Assembly: GCF_022870865.1 (NCBI RefSeq)
Contig: NZ_CP091508.1
Coordinates: forward strand, 2,728,001-2,792,000
DNA from: Uruburuella testudinis
Lineage (GTDB): Bacteria; Pseudomonadota; Gammaproteobacteria; Burkholderiales; Neisseriaceae
Direction: 5' to 3'
Length of the DNA: 64,000 bases
Shown: positions 16,991 through 25,713 of the stretch, in pieces
Layout of the letters: each line of letters starts with the position of its first letter
How positions within the stretch are numbered: the first letter of the stretch is position 1
Made by a program: the position numbers and the translations under genes
The notes under the pieces: generated by a model
Told to the model about the DNA's origin: nothing
Database searches by the model: none
Seen by the model: only the letters and a program-made list of their open reading frames with translations

Positions 16991-17881
16991 TTAGCCCGTT
17001 TCAGACGGCCTCTGCGGTGCGCCGGCAGGATGTTTGTAGCGGTTATACATAAACAAATACTGTGTAGGAAAACGCCGTATCCAATATTCGACATTTTGGT
17101 TGATCAGCCGCGCATCATGCGCTTTATCGCCGTTCAACTCACCTTGCAGCGGTTCGATATGCAGCACAAACCCTTGACCGCCGGGCAAGCGTTCGCCGCA
17201 GAAAAACAGCGCCTTCACCCCTTTTACCTGCGCCAGCTTGGCCGCCAGCGTCATTGTATAGGCCGGTTTGCCGAAAAAATCCACCCATACGCCGTCACCG
17301 CCTTCTTCGGGCGAGGGCACATGGTCAGGCAGCACGATGGTGGCCTCCCCCGCCCGCAGCGCCTTCATCACCTGCTTCACACCCTGAATATTGGTCGGCG
17401 CGGTTTTCCCTTTGCCGCGCACCCGCCCCGCCTGCATGATGGCATCAAACATTTTCAGCTTCGGCGGTTTATACATGGCGGTGAGCGGAAACGGCAACTG
17501 CTGGCTGATATAGCGCCCGGCCAAATCATAACTGCCGATGTGCGGCGTGATAAACAGCAAACCTTCGCCCTTATCCAAGGCCGTCTGAACATGTTCCCAG
17601 CCGTGTATTGCCTGAAACAGGGCTTCAATGGCTTCAGGTCGTCTGAAAAACGCTATCGGCAATTCCAGCGCGCCTTTGGCCGTTTCCTGAAAAACAGCCT
17701 TAATATCAGCATCGGCAGCCGCCAACCCGGCCTGAAGCATATGCACGCGCGCGCGCTTGCGGTCTTTGGGCAACAGACGGCAGGCAGCAGCGCCCCAAAG
17801 ATTGCCGATAACGTGCAGCAGCGGCAACGGCAGGGCGGCCAAACATTTAAACAGCAGGGTAACGAAGGTTTGCATAATCAT
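16991..17881 (-). CDS. lpxL: Lipid A biosynthesis (lauroyl) acyltransferase, LpxL/HtrB family
   Basis: A roughly 296-residue inner-membrane enzyme that adds a secondary acyl chain to lipid A at the cytoplasmic face. It has one N-terminal hydrophobic segment. The acyltransferase motifs are HIGSYDLAGRYI (HX4D/E type: His with Asp five residues on), KGKGKTAPTNIQGVKQVM, IVLPDHVP, and VWVDFFGKPAYT. The C-terminal RFPTQYLFMYNRYK is the usual ending. Neisseria have two such enzymes (LpxL1, LpxL2); proximity to metK suggests the LpxL2/HtrB type, from memory of N. meningitidis gene order. ATG 17881 was preferred; a TTG at 17932 could extend the N-terminus. Confidence 0.9.
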   Translation of the reverse strand: MIMQTFVTLLFKCLAALPLPLLHVIGNLWGAAACRLLPKDRKRARVHMLQAGLAAADADIKAVFQETAKGALELPIAFFRRPEAIEALFQAIHGWEHVQTALDKGEGLLFITPHIGSYDLAGRYISQQLPFPLTAMYKPPKLKMFDAIMQAGRVRGKGKTAPTNIQGVKQVMKALRAGEATIVLPDHVPSPEEGGDGVWVDFFGKPAYTMTLAAKLAQVKGVKALFFCGERLPGGQGFVLHIEPLQGELNGDKAHDARLINQNVEYWIRRFPTQYLFMYNRYKHPAGAPQRPSETG

Positions 17882-18486
17882 CCGACTCAAAAGGGTAAAA
17901 ACGATTTTAATGGAAATCTGCGCAAACCCCAAACCAAACCGGGGTCGTTTGCCATTCAGGCGGCCTTAGCTTGGTTTGAAATACGCAATCCTTAAAAACC
18001 CGCCGCCCGCAGCGCTTTTACCGCCCTTGTTCAGCCACTTAAAACCTGCTATCATCGCCGCTGCATTAAGAGTTGGACATTCCATGCCAACCTGCTTTTC
18101 ACGCCGAAAGGTAAGGTGGACGGTTATCAAACCGATGTGGCTCGCCAGAGCAATCCAAACCCGCTTAATGCGGGAATTTTTTTTGCCCGAAACCCGAGTG
18201 CATCCTGACAATTTTATTTACGGGTGTATTTTGCCCCTAAAAACGCATCTGCTGCGTTAAAAAGCCTCGCAAGATGCTCAATCTTGCTGCGTTTTTTGCC
18301 TAGCATCTGCATTTTAGGGACAAAAATCCCCTCATAAACAACACATCAGGACCCGAGGGCAGAATTCCTTTTAATTAAGAGCTTGTGTTTCGCAGCAGCC
18401 GACAGCGGCCTGCCTGTTGAAACACCCGTTAAGCGGCCGTCTGGAACATCAGGCACGCCCCGCCCCACCCCGAAAGAATGAATACA
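17882..18486. other. Divergent intergenic region between lpxL and metK
   Basis: Contains a MITE copy (18195-18356) and otherwise unassigned sequence. It must hold both promoters. I looked for a SAM-type riboswitch ahead of metK and recognised none. Confidence 0.5.
18195..18356. repeat. MITE copy in inverted orientation
   Basis: The interior (CGCATCTGCTGCGTT and CTTGCTGCGTTTTTTGCC) is the reverse complement of the copies at 12365 and 20354. The ends are more decayed (CATCCTGACAATTTTATTTA / ACACATCAGGACCC). Confidence 0.7.
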
Positions 18487-19656
18487 ATGAGCGAATTTTT
18501 ATTTACTTCCGAATCGGTTTCCGAAGGCCATCCCGACAAAGTGGCCGACCAAGTTTCCGATGCGATTTTAGACGCCATCCTCACGCAAGACCCGGCCGCC
18601 CGCGTGGCCGCCGAAACGCTGGTTAACACCGGCTTGTGCGTATTGGCCGGCGAAGTCACCACCAACGCTCACGTCGACTACATCAAAGTTGCGCGTGAAA
18701 CCATCAAACGCATCGGTTACAACAGCTCCGAAATGGGCTTCGATGCCGAAGGCTGCGCGGTCATGATGTGTTATGACCAGCAATCGCCCGATATCGCCCA
18801 AGGCGTAAACGAAGGCGAAGGTGTAGACTTAGACATGGGCGCAGGCGACCAGGGCTTGATGTTCGGCTATGCCTGCGACGAAACCCCCACGCTGATGCCG
18901 TTTGCCATCTATTACGCCCACCGCCTGATGCAGCGCCAGAGCGAAGTGCGCAAAAGCGGCCTGCTGCCGTGGCTGCGCCCCGATGCCAAAGCCCAGCTGA
19001 CCTGCGTTTATGATGCCGACACCGGTAAAGTCAAACGCATCGATACTGTGGTGCTGTCAACCCAGCACGAGCCGCAAATCGAGCGCGAAGAACTGATTGA
19101 AGCGGTGAAAAAACACATCATCGAGCCGGTGCTGCCTGCCGACATGCTCACCACCGATACCCAATATTTGATTAACCCGACCGGCCGTTTTGTCATCGGC
19201 GGCCCGCAAGGCGACTGCGGCCTCACCGGCCGTAAAATCATCGTCGATACCTACGGCGGTGCCGCGCCGCACGGCGGCGGTGCGTTTTCCGGCAAAGACC
19301 CCACCAAAGTCGACCGCTCGGCTGCCTATGCCTGCCGCTATGTGGCCAAAAACATTGTGGCCGCCGGTTTGGCCAGCCAATGCCAGATTCAGATTTCCTA
19401 CGCCATCGGCATCGCCCAACCCACTTCAATTGCCATCGACACCTTCGGCACCGGTAAAGTGGATGAGGAAAAACTGATTGAAATCGTGCGCAACCAATTC
19501 GACCTGCGCCCGAAAGGCATCATCAAAATGCTCGACCTGCAACGCCCGATTTACAGCAAAACCGCCGCCTACGGCCATTTCGGCCGCGAAGAGCCGGAAT
19601 TTACCTGGGAGCGCACCGATAAAGCCGCTGCCTTAAAAGCTGCTGCGGGCATGTAA
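18487..19656 (+). CDS. metK: S-adenosylmethionine synthetase
   Basis: MetK makes S-adenosylmethionine from methionine and ATP. Of 389 residues, it starts [18 protein letters not shown], containing the ATP-binding GHPDK with its catalytic His. Other signatures are [13 protein letters not shown], the phosphate-binding [16 protein letters not shown] and [18 protein letters not shown]. Length matches neisserial MetK. I chose the ATG at 18487, which matches other MetK N-termini; another ATG lies three codons upstream. A compact DUS-pair terminator follows. Confidence 0.97.
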   Translation: MSEFLFTSESVSEGHPDKVADQVSDAILDAILTQDPAARVAAETLVNTGLCVLAGEVTTNAHVDYIKVARETIKRIGYNSSEMGFDAEGCAVMMCYDQQSPDIAQGVNEGEGVDLDMGAGDQGLMFGYACDETPTLMPFAIYYAHRLMQRQSEVRKSGLLPWLRPDAKAQLTCVYDADTGKVKRIDTVVLSTQHEPQIEREELIEAVKKHIIEPVLPADMLTTDTQYLINPTGRFVIGGPQGDCGLTGRKIIVDTYGGAAPHGGGAFSGKDPTKVDRSAAYACRYVAKNIVAAGLASQCQIQISYAIGIAQPTSIAIDTFGTGKVDEEKLIEIVRNQFDLRPKGIIKMLDLQRPIYSKTAAYGHFGREEPEFTWERTDKAAALKAAAGM

Positions 19657-19677
19657 CACTGAGTCATACCTAAACAG

Positions 19678-19713
19678 AAGGCCGTCTGAAAGATTAATCT
19701 TTCAGACGGCCTT
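19678..19713 (+). terminator. Inverted DUS terminator of metK
   Basis: AAGGCCGTCTGAAAG and its exact inverse close on a 6-base loop, 21 bases past the metK stop. It could serve both strands. Confidence 0.8.
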
Positions 19714-19855
19714 CTCCAAGATGAAGCCTTGCAAAATACCTGTTGCAGTCACAGAATCGTTCGTGAATCTCATTCCGCCACAGGCCGGAAAACATCATGG
19801 TGAAACACTTTCACGCCGAAATTTATTTTGCCAAAGCCTCATAATATCAAAGACA

Positions 19856-20023
19856 TTACTGCGCTACGCCCGATGCCGGGGCAGAAGCAGAAACCTCGGA
19901 AGCCGGCACGGAAGTCACACCCGCAGCAGGCGTGGTATTTTGATCAACAGGTTTCTCACCGCAAGCACTCAAGCTCAATGCCAACAGGATTACAGCTAAA
20001 GGGGTAGCCATTGAAAATTTCAT
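19856..20023 (-). CDS. Small lipoprotein
   Basis: A 55-residue secreted lipoprotein precursor: MKFSMATPLAVILLALSLSAC, with the lipobox LSAC placing Cys21 as the acylated residue. A short Ala/Ser/Pro/Thr/Val-rich tail without recognisable domain follows. The start is fixed by a strong AAAGGAG ribosome site 7 bases upstream of ATG 20023. The mature part is only about 35 residues. It resembles the many tiny neisserial lipoproteins of unknown function; I cannot assign a role. Confidence 0.75.
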   Translation of the reverse strand: MKFSMATPLAVILLALSLSACGEKPVDQNTTPAAGVTSVPASEVSASAPASGVAQ

Positions 20024-20289
20024 CACAACACTCCTTTCATCACACAAGTTGCCGGGCGAAATAACCCGACATCCATCACAGCAGCCAAGCTTATCAAAGT
20101 ATCATATCGAAACACAAGGCTTTCATCATTCGGCCATTTGCTTTCTGCATGATTCAAAAGCGGTTTGGGCGGATTATCTGACCATATCATGGTGCCAAGG
20201 CGCCCTGACCGACTGCATAAAATACCCAATGCTTCTGCCATTAAGAACCGCCATCACACCGTTTGGTTCCCTTCCGCCCCAAGCTTATG

Positions 20290-20602
20290 CCCATTCACAA
20301 AAATAACCTAACGGCATTGGCGCGCCTGAGTCTGAAGAGAACCGGTTTTACTAAGGTGCCCTGACAATTCGTTTATGAGGAGATTTTTGTTCCTGGAAAC
20401 GCAGATGCCAGGCAAAAAACGCAGCAAGATTGAACATCTTGCGAGGCTTTTTAACGCAGCAGATGCGTTTGCAGGGGCAAAAAGCACCCATAAATCGAAT
20501 TGTCCGGACACCCTAGGGCACTGAAGCGCCAAGTCAACCAGCCCATACTCACTGTACCGTCTTCGGGCCGCCGCCTGGTTCACTGACTTTTTTAAATGGG
20601 TA
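20290..20602. repeat. Correia-like element, copy 8 (long form) interrupted by a MITE
   Basis: The left part runs from CCCATTCACAAAAATAACC to GGTTTTACTA, and the right part resumes with GCACTGAAGCGCC and ends TTTTTTAAATGGGTA. Removing 20354-20514 restores a long-form element collinear with copy 6 (there CTAAGGCGCTGAAGCACC). This dates the MITE insertion after the Correia-like one. Confidence 0.85.
20354..20514. mobile_element. MITE nested in a Correia-like element
   Basis: The ends TAAGGTGCCCTGACAATTCG and CGAATTGTCCGGACACCCTA are inverted repeats with TA at each outer edge. The interior matches the copies at 12365 and 18195. The disrupted host element shows directly that this is a discrete, insertable unit with a probable TA target duplication. 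Confidence 0.82.
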
Positions 20603-20626
20603 TTATCTGAATATTCCATCACAGCC

Positions 20627-20660
20627 AAAGGCCGTCTGAAACTGAATTCAGACGGCCTTT
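20627..20660 (-). terminator. Inverted DUS terminator of the ctr operon
   Basis: AAAGGCCGTCTGAA and its inverse around a 6-base loop, about 40 bases past the ctrD stop codon. Confidence 0.75.
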
Positions 20661-20700
20661 GCTATCGTAAACGACAAACTGCCGTTGACCATATTATTTG

Positions 20701-21351
20701 TTATAACAAAGCATTATAATATTTATATGCTGAATCCATGTTTTCAAATTTGTGCATATGGCCGGCCTCCAGCACCATCGCATTGTCGCAATATTGTTTC
20801 ATGGCGCTGTGGCTGTGCGACACCAAAATAATCGAACGGTCTTTGCGTTTCTCAAACAGCTCATATTTACACTTGGCCGAAAACCGCGAATCGCCGACGG
20901 CAATCACTTCATCAATCAGATAGCAGTCAAACTCAACCGCCAGCGACAAAGCAAACGCCAGCCGCGCCTTCATCCCTGATGAATAGCGCTTTACCGGCTC
21001 ATAAAGATATTGCCCCAGCTCGGAAAAGTCTTCGGTAAACGCCTTCACATAATCGACATCAACATCATAAATGCGGCAGATAAAACGCAGATTGTCCATA
21101 CCGGTCAGGCTGCCCTGAAAAGCACCGCTAAACGCCAGCGGCCACGAAATGCTCATCGTGCGCTTGATTTCGCCTTCAGTGGGCGCTTCCACACCGCTGA
21201 CCAACCGGATAAGGGTGGATTTACCCGCACCGTTGCGCCCCAAAATGCCGATTTTTTCGCCTTTTTCCAGCTTAAAATCAATATTGTTCAACACCGTTCG
21301 CCAACCGGAACGGGTGCGGTAACGTTTAGATACATGCTCAACCGAAATCAT
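20701..21351 (-). CDS. ctrD: Capsule export ABC transporter ATPase CtrD (KpsT)
   Basis: A 216-residue ATPase that powers export of the lipid-linked capsular polysaccharide across the inner membrane with CtrC. The Walker A motif is GRNGAGKST at 38-46. The short family-typical ABC signature is [12 protein letters not shown] (122-133), and the Walker B motif CYLIDEVI has Asp147/Glu148. The H-loop is ILVSHS. Length equals that of meningococcal CtrD. Its start overlaps the end of ctrC by four bases (ATGA). It is last in ctrA-B-C-D. Confidence 0.97.
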   Translation of the reverse strand: MISVEHVSKRYRTRSGWRTVLNNIDFKLEKGEKIGILGRNGAGKSTLIRLVSGVEAPTEGEIKRTMSISWPLAFSGAFQGSLTGMDNLRFICRIYDVDVDYVKAFTEDFSELGQYLYEPVKRYSSGMKARLAFALSLAVEFDCYLIDEVIAVGDSRFSAKCKYELFEKRKDRSIILVSHSHSAMKQYCDNAMVLEAGHMHKFENMDSAYKYYNALL

Positions 21352-22145
21352 TGCGGCTCAACCCCTTTACTGAAATTGCTGACCATGGCCAAACCCAGCA
21401 GCAGCAGCACCAGATTACACAACAGCAGATACCACGGATTCTCATAAGTGGTTACCGAGGGGCCGAAATAGCCGGCACGAAACATCTCTGTACCGTGCAC
21501 CATCGGAATCCACAATACATACTGCTGAATTTTGGCAGGCAATACATGCACAAAGAAAAACACACCGGAAAGCGGCATCATCAAAAAACTCAATGTGCCC
21601 CAGATTTTGCCGAATGCTTCAAATTTATATGCCACCGAGCAAATCACCAACCCCAAACCCACGGCAAACATCGCCATCAGCATCCAAGCAACCAGCATAT
21701 AAAACATATCATATGGCGGCTCAATCCAAGACATGGCGATAAAAAGGCTCATAATCACGATTTGGGCAATCGTTGCGCCGGAAATTTCCAGCAGCATGCG
21801 CGCCAGCAAGGTATCCAATACCCGCACATTGCGGTGATACAGCAAACTGATATTGGCATTGATTGCGCCGATAGCACGAGATGAAGCGCTCCGCCACATC
21901 ATCATCATCGGGTAACCGGTCATCACAAAAGCAAACATATTCAACGAGGAAACCTGGTTGGCACGAAAATAGCCCCACAAACCGACAATTAACAAGGTCA
22001 TCAGCAACGGCTCGACAAACAGCCACAAAAAGCCGATATTGTTGCGTCCGTAACGGGTGATGATTTCTCGCATCAGCAAAGCGCCGATCACCCGCACCTG
22101 AATCGCCAATGATTCGAGAAATGAAGTTTGATGCAAAGCTTTCAT
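21348..22145 (-). CDS. ctrC: Capsule export ABC transporter permease CtrC (KpsM)
   Basis: A 265-residue inner-membrane protein of the ABC-2 permease family with about six hydrophobic helices. The N-terminal segment [22 protein letters not shown] is the conserved amphipathic start of the family. It forms the translocation channel for the capsule polymer with CtrD. The start codon overlaps the ctrB stop by one base (TGATG) and the end overlaps ctrD, so ctrB-C-D are translationally coupled. Confidence 0.96.
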   Translation of the reverse strand: MKALHQTSFLESLAIQVRVIGALLMREIITRYGRNNIGFLWLFVEPLLMTLLIVGLWGYFRANQVSSLNMFAFVMTGYPMMMMWRSASSRAIGAINANISLLYHRNVRVLDTLLARMLLEISGATIAQIVIMSLFIAMSWIEPPYDMFYMLVAWMLMAMFAVGLGLVICSVAYKFEAFGKIWGTLSFLMMPLSGVFFFVHVLPAKIQQYVLWIPMVHGTEMFRAGYFGPSVTTYENPWYLLLCNLVLLLLGLAMVSNFSKGVEPQ

Positions 22146-24103
22146 CAGTTTTTATGCTCACGTACGCTGGCAATCAGCAAGCTCAAAATGCCGTACACAA
22201 TCAGGCCGATAATCAATGTAGCGATAATGTTATAAATTCGCTGGGGCAATTGCGGCATATCCGGCACACTGGGCTGCGACACCACTTCAAGATACAGCTG
22301 TTGGCGCTCAGCTTCTGCCCGGGCGTTTTCCAATGAAGTCACCGCTACCGCCAGCTGTTTTTCCGCCAATTCGTTTTCCAGATACAGGCGCTGGTAATCT
22401 GCGGCCTGATTGGTCAGCGAATTGCTGCCGCCGCCTGAAATCATGCGCATCTGCAGAGCGATTTCTTTACGCAGACTCTGCTCCCGGGCTTTCAAGCCCG
22501 GAATCTGCGGATTATCAGGGGTAACCGCACGCACCTGATCCAATTGCGTTTGAATCACAATCAGCTCGTCTTGCAGCTTGGAAACCAGCCCCATCTGCAC
22601 TTCGGATTGCGCTTTCAAATCAAAAATACCGTGCTCGGTGCGGTAGGCGGTCATGTTGCCGGCCGCTTTCTGCACCCGCTCTTCTGCCACTTTAACCGCT
22701 TCTTGCGCATAGCGGATGGTGTCCTGACGCGCCCGGGTATTGAGTTTATTGATCAGCGCCTCACCCTGCTTGAGCAAGGCATTGTTGATTTGCGCCGATT
22801 CGCCGGCATCAAAAGAGGTGACCCCCAAGGTGGTAATGCCTGAAATCGAATCAAAATTAATGCCGATTTTTTTAATGTAATACTGATAGAAAGCTTCGCG
22901 CGAATCAAACAAGCCGAAACCGTTAAAGCGGCTGAAAATATCACCCTTAACTTCATAGAAATCCCGCACCGGCAGGCCTCTTTCCAACTCTTGCAGCGCA
23001 GAGCGCGACTGCATATATTCCCGCACCGTATAAGTATCGTCTTGCGCACGCGAGAAGCCGGCGCCTTGCAAAATCGCCCCGATATCGCTTAACGCCGTCT
23101 GATTTTTAGATGAACGCACCACAAAGCTGGATTCTGAGGTGTATTGGTCGGAAGCAATCAGGCCGAAATAAAGTACGGCCACTGCGGTAGGAATAATCAC
23201 CGTCAGCCACAACAGCGGGCTGGCTTTGGCCGCCCACCCTTTAAGCTTATGCCCGGGTTTGTTGCGTGCAGCCGCCAAAGCCGCTGCTTCGGCTTGTTTC
23301 GCTGCTTCGGCTTGTTTCGCTGCTTCGGCTTGTTTCGCTGCTTCGGCTTGTTTCGCTGCTTCGGCTTGTTTCGCTGCTTCGGCTTGTTTCGCTGCTTCGG
23401 CTTGTTTCGCTGCTTCGGCTTGTTTCGCTGCTTCGGCTTGTTTCGCTGCTTCGGCTTGTTTCGCTGCTTCGGCTTGTTTCGCTGCTTCGGCTTGTTTCGC
23501 TGCTTCGGCTTGTTTCGCTGCTTCGGCTTGTTTCGCTGCTTCGGCTTGTTTCGCTGCTTCGGCTTGTTTCGCTGCTTCGGCTTGTTTCGCTGCTTCGGCT
23601 TGTTTCGCTGCTTCGGCTTGTTTCGCTGCTTCGGCTTGTTTCGCTGCTTCGGCTTGTTTCGCTGCTTCGGCTTGTTTCGCTGCTTCGGCTTGTTTCGCTG
23701 CTTCGGCTTGTTTCGCTGCTTCGGCTTGTTTCGCTGCTTCGGCTTGTTTCGCTGCTTCGGCTTGTTTCGCTGCTTCGGCTTGTTTCGCTGCTTCGGCTTG
23801 TTTCGCTGCTTCGGCTTGTTTCGCTGCTTCGGCTTGTTTCGCTGCTTCGGCTTGTTTCGCTGCTTCGGCTTGTTTCGCTGCTTCGGCTTGTTTCGCTGCT
23901 TCGGCTTGTTTCGCTGCTTCGGCTTGTTTCGCTGCTTCGGCTTGTTTCGCTGCTTCGGCTTGTTTCGCTGCTTCGGCTTGTTTCGCTGCTTCGGCTTGTT
24001 TCGCTGCTTCGGCTTGTTTCGCTGCTTCGGCTTGTTTCGCTGCGGCCTCAGCCTGCTGCGCGGCTGAGGCCGCTACCGGTTTTTGCTCGGACATTTTCTG
24101 CAT
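22145..24103 (-). CDS. ctrB: Capsule export inner-membrane protein CtrB (KpsE/PCP-3) with giant AEAAKQ repeat
   Basis: A polysaccharide co-polymerase-type inner-membrane protein linking the CtrCD exporter to outer-membrane CtrA. Of 652 residues, about 380 match ordinary CtrB: a first membrane helix near 300-320 (LLWLTVIIPTAVAVLYFGLIA), a periplasmic domain opening QYTSESSFVVRSS, long helical/coiled-coil stretches, the PQLPQRIYN segment and a C-terminal helix (about 623-645). The extra 265 residues lie before the first membrane helix, hence in the cytoplasm. They are nearly all the hexapeptide AEAAKQ, in 42 identical 18-bp copies. The unit is a multiple of three, so copy-number change would alter length but never the frame. 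A start at Met4 is equally possible. Confidence 0.95.
   Translation of the reverse strand: MQKMSEQKPVAASAAQQAEAAAKQAEAAKQAEAAKQAEAAKQAEAAKQAEAAKQAEAAKQAEAAKQAEAAKQAEAAKQAEAAKQAEAAKQAEAAKQAEAAKQAEAAKQAEAAKQAEAAKQAEAAKQAEAAKQAEAAKQAEAAKQAEAAKQAEAAKQAEAAKQAEAAKQAEAAKQAEAAKQAEAAKQAEAAKQAEAAKQAEAAKQAEAAKQAEAAKQAEAAKQAEAAKQAEAAKQAEAAKQAEAAKQAEAAKQAEAAKQAEAAKQAEAAKQAEAAALAAARNKPGHKLKGWAAKASPLLWLTVIIPTAVAVLYFGLIASDQYTSESSFVVRSSKNQTALSDIGAILQGAGFSRAQDDTYTVREYMQSRSALQELERGLPVRDFYEVKGDIFSRFNGFGLFDSREAFYQYYIKKIGINFDSISGITTLGVTSFDAGESAQINNALLKQGEALINKLNTRARQDTIRYAQEAVKVAEERVQKAAGNMTAYRTEHGIFDLKAQSEVQMGLVSKLQDELIVIQTQLDQVRAVTPDNPQIPGLKAREQSLRKEIALQMRMISGGGSNSLTNQAADYQRLYLENELAEKQLAVAVTSLENARAEAERQQLYLEVVSQPSVPDMPQLPQRIYNIIATLIIGLIVYGILSLLIASVREHKN
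23283..24038. repeat. 42 perfect tandem copies of an 18-bp unit inside ctrB
   Basis: The unit GCTGCTTCGGCTTGTTTC (plus strand) is repeated without a visible mismatch for 756 bases. On the coding strand it encodes AEAAKQ. A degenerate further copy lies just beyond 24038. As the unit contains no stop in any frame, three plus-strand frames also stay open across it; these are not genes. Confidence 0.97.
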
Positions 24104-24127
24104 CCATTCAATATTTTAAAAACTTGC

Positions 24128-24164
24128 AGGCCGTCTGAAAGCATATACAGCTTTCAGACGGCCT
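24128..24164 (-). terminator. Inverted DUS hairpin between ctrA and ctrB
   Basis: AGGCCGTCTGAAAG and its exact inverse with a 9-base loop, 5 bases past the ctrA stop and about 25 bases before ctrB. Placed inside the operon, it could attenuate ctrBCD relative to ctrA or act only as an uptake signal. Confidence 0.6.
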
Positions 24165-24169
24165 CTTCA

Positions 24170-25354
24170 TTAATTGGCGATATTATCAACGCTGTTCACA
24201 CCGCTAACCACCGGTGAGAACACAAATTGTAAGAATTTCTGCACTTCGGCCAAAGGCGCATTCGACACATAAACCACATCTTTGTCTTTTACCGGAAAGC
24301 GTTGCAGCCAAAATAAAGAGTTCGCATCTGCCAGATTCACACGATACACCACCGGAATCTCCGCATCATAAGTATATCCCTTGGCCAGCCAAGCACCCTT
24401 ATCCTGCTCCGGCAAATCCGCCAGCGGCTCATAACGGAACACAAATACCCCGCGCGCATCCGAACGGCGGTCTTGCAAACCGCCCATCCGGCCGACTGCT
24501 TCCGCCAGCGACAAGCCCCTTACCGAAAAGCCCACCTGCTGCGAACGGCCGACCGCACCCATCGAAGTAAAGCTATACGGATTGGTGATAATCGTGACCA
24601 CGTCGTTTTTACGCAACACAATATTCTGGCGCGGATTGGCCACCAAATCTTCCAGCGCCACCTGCTTCACCTCATTGCCGCGCGTCAGCTGCACCGTGGT
24701 ATCCTGCACATTCGCAGTCGAACCACCTACCGCCGCCACCGCATCCAACACCCGCTCGCCCGCCGCCGTCAACGGCATACGCACACTGTTACCGGCACGC
24801 ACCACCGACACATTGGCCGCATTATTCTGCACCATGCGCACCATCACCTGCGGCTGGTTCGCCATCCTTTTCAGACGGCCTTTGATAATTTCCTGAATCT
24901 GCCCCGGCGTTTTACCGCTCACCGCAATATCGCCCACAAAAGGAATCGACACCGTGCCGCGCTCGCTCACCATCTGCTCCGGCAGCTTGGTCAACTGCGC
25001 ACTGCCCGATCCGCTGGACGTTAACGACCCGCCAAACAACACCGCCGGCGGCGCTTCCCAAATGGTAATGTCTAGCACATCACCAATATTCACCGCGCCC
25101 ACAGAAGCACGACCTTCGCCCAATTGGGCAAAAGATTGATTATTTTTTTGCTGATACAGCTTACGCACCAAGCTTTCATCAAGATCAATGACTTCCACTT
25201 CGGGCACAGCCGCCGTTGCCTGTTGCTCACTTAAAGCCACCACTTTTTTACCGCTGGGGCCGGAAGTGGGGAGGCCTGCGCATGCCGACAACAGTAGAGC
25301 TGTCATCACGCCCTGCACACCATAACTACCAATCCGTAGAAAATATTTATTCAT
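24170..25354 (-). CDS. ctrA: Capsule polysaccharide outer-membrane export lipoprotein CtrA (Wza/KpsD family)
   Basis: The outer-membrane channel of the capsule exporter. From ATG 25354 it is 394 residues with signal MNKYFLRIGSYGVQGVMTAL and lipobox LLSAC (Cys25). The poly-export domain is clear: VNIGDVLDITIWEAPPAVLFGG and GTVSIPFVGDIAVSGKTPGQ. SLBB-type repeats follow: VRAGNSVRMPLTAAGERVLD and GLSLAEAVGRMGGLQDRRSDAR. The C-terminus PLAEVQKFLQFVFSPV matches meningococcal CtrA. Upstream in-frame starts at 25372 and 25381 are possible but add no signal features. First gene of ctrABCD, transcribed away from the capsule synthesis genes. A DUS core is embedded in the coding sequence near 24875. Confidence 0.95.
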   Translation of the reverse strand: MNKYFLRIGSYGVQGVMTALLLSACAGLPTSGPSGKKVVALSEQQATAAVPEVEVIDLDESLVRKLYQQKNNQSFAQLGEGRASVGAVNIGDVLDITIWEAPPAVLFGGSLTSSGSGSAQLTKLPEQMVSERGTVSIPFVGDIAVSGKTPGQIQEIIKGRLKRMANQPQVMVRMVQNNAANVSVVRAGNSVRMPLTAAGERVLDAVAAVGGSTANVQDTTVQLTRGNEVKQVALEDLVANPRQNIVLRKNDVVTIITNPYSFTSMGAVGRSQQVGFSVRGLSLAEAVGRMGGLQDRRSDARGVFVFRYEPLADLPEQDKGAWLAKGYTYDAEIPVVYRVNLADANSLFWLQRFPVKDKDVVYVSNAPLAEVQKFLQFVFSPVVSGVNSVDNIAN

Positions 25355-25713
25355 GCTTAAAATACCACTCATCAATCTCAATAATTATCGAATAAAATCT
25401 ATTGTACTCGGAATATTACACCATTTAACTACAAACTCACAATTAGCTCACCCCGGACATTAACCAATGAATTATTATACATAATTATAATAATTAAATT
25501 TACCTATTTGGCAAATTTTCAACACGTCATTACTGTATAACAATGCCATTCACAACATTTTTTGACAAAAAACTTAAAAGCATCTATTCAAACTAAAGCA
25601 CTTGCTTTAAAATTTAAAACAAAATAATTTCATCAATACCCTACCCATTTACAAAATCCTCTACACACAAATACTAAATAAACTAATCTAAAGTTATTAA
25701 AAAGGTTATCACT
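25355..25713. promoter_or_regulatory. Divergent control region of the capsule locus
   Basis: About 360 A+T-rich bases between ctrA and the first synthesis gene. On the ctrA side there are overlapping TATAAT-like boxes (ATTATTATAATTATG and TATAATAAT, plus-strand 25471-25500). A perfect palindrome AAAGCACTTGCTTT lies at 25595-25608. A weak TTTACA/ATACTA pair precedes the plus-strand gene (about 25648-25675). Exact start sites cannot be fixed by eye. No homopolymeric phase-variation tract is present. Confidence 0.5.

Larger units (their letters stand above)
20048..20700. other. Gene-free stretch between the lipoprotein and ctrD
   Basis: Occupied mainly by a long-form Correia-like element broken by a MITE (20290-20602), with the ctrD terminator at its right. 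The bases just above 20023 should carry the lipoprotein promoter. No gene supported. Confidence 0.6.

Noticed and set aside
17976-18260. 94-codon plus-strand ORF upstream of metK
   Set aside because: Runs into a MITE copy, no ribosome site, no recognisable family.
18360-18486. SAM riboswitch upstream of metK
   Set aside because: No SAM-I/II/SAH-like paired pattern or conserved core seen.
23144-24138. Three overlapping plus-strand open frames of about 290-307 codons across the 18-bp repeat region
   Set aside because: The repeat unit has no stop codon in any frame, so long open frames are automatic. They lack start signals and are antisense to ctrB.
25355-25713. Homopolymeric phase-variation switch in the capsule promoter
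   Set aside because: No run longer than a few bases of C or G and no long A/T tract placed between promoter boxes.
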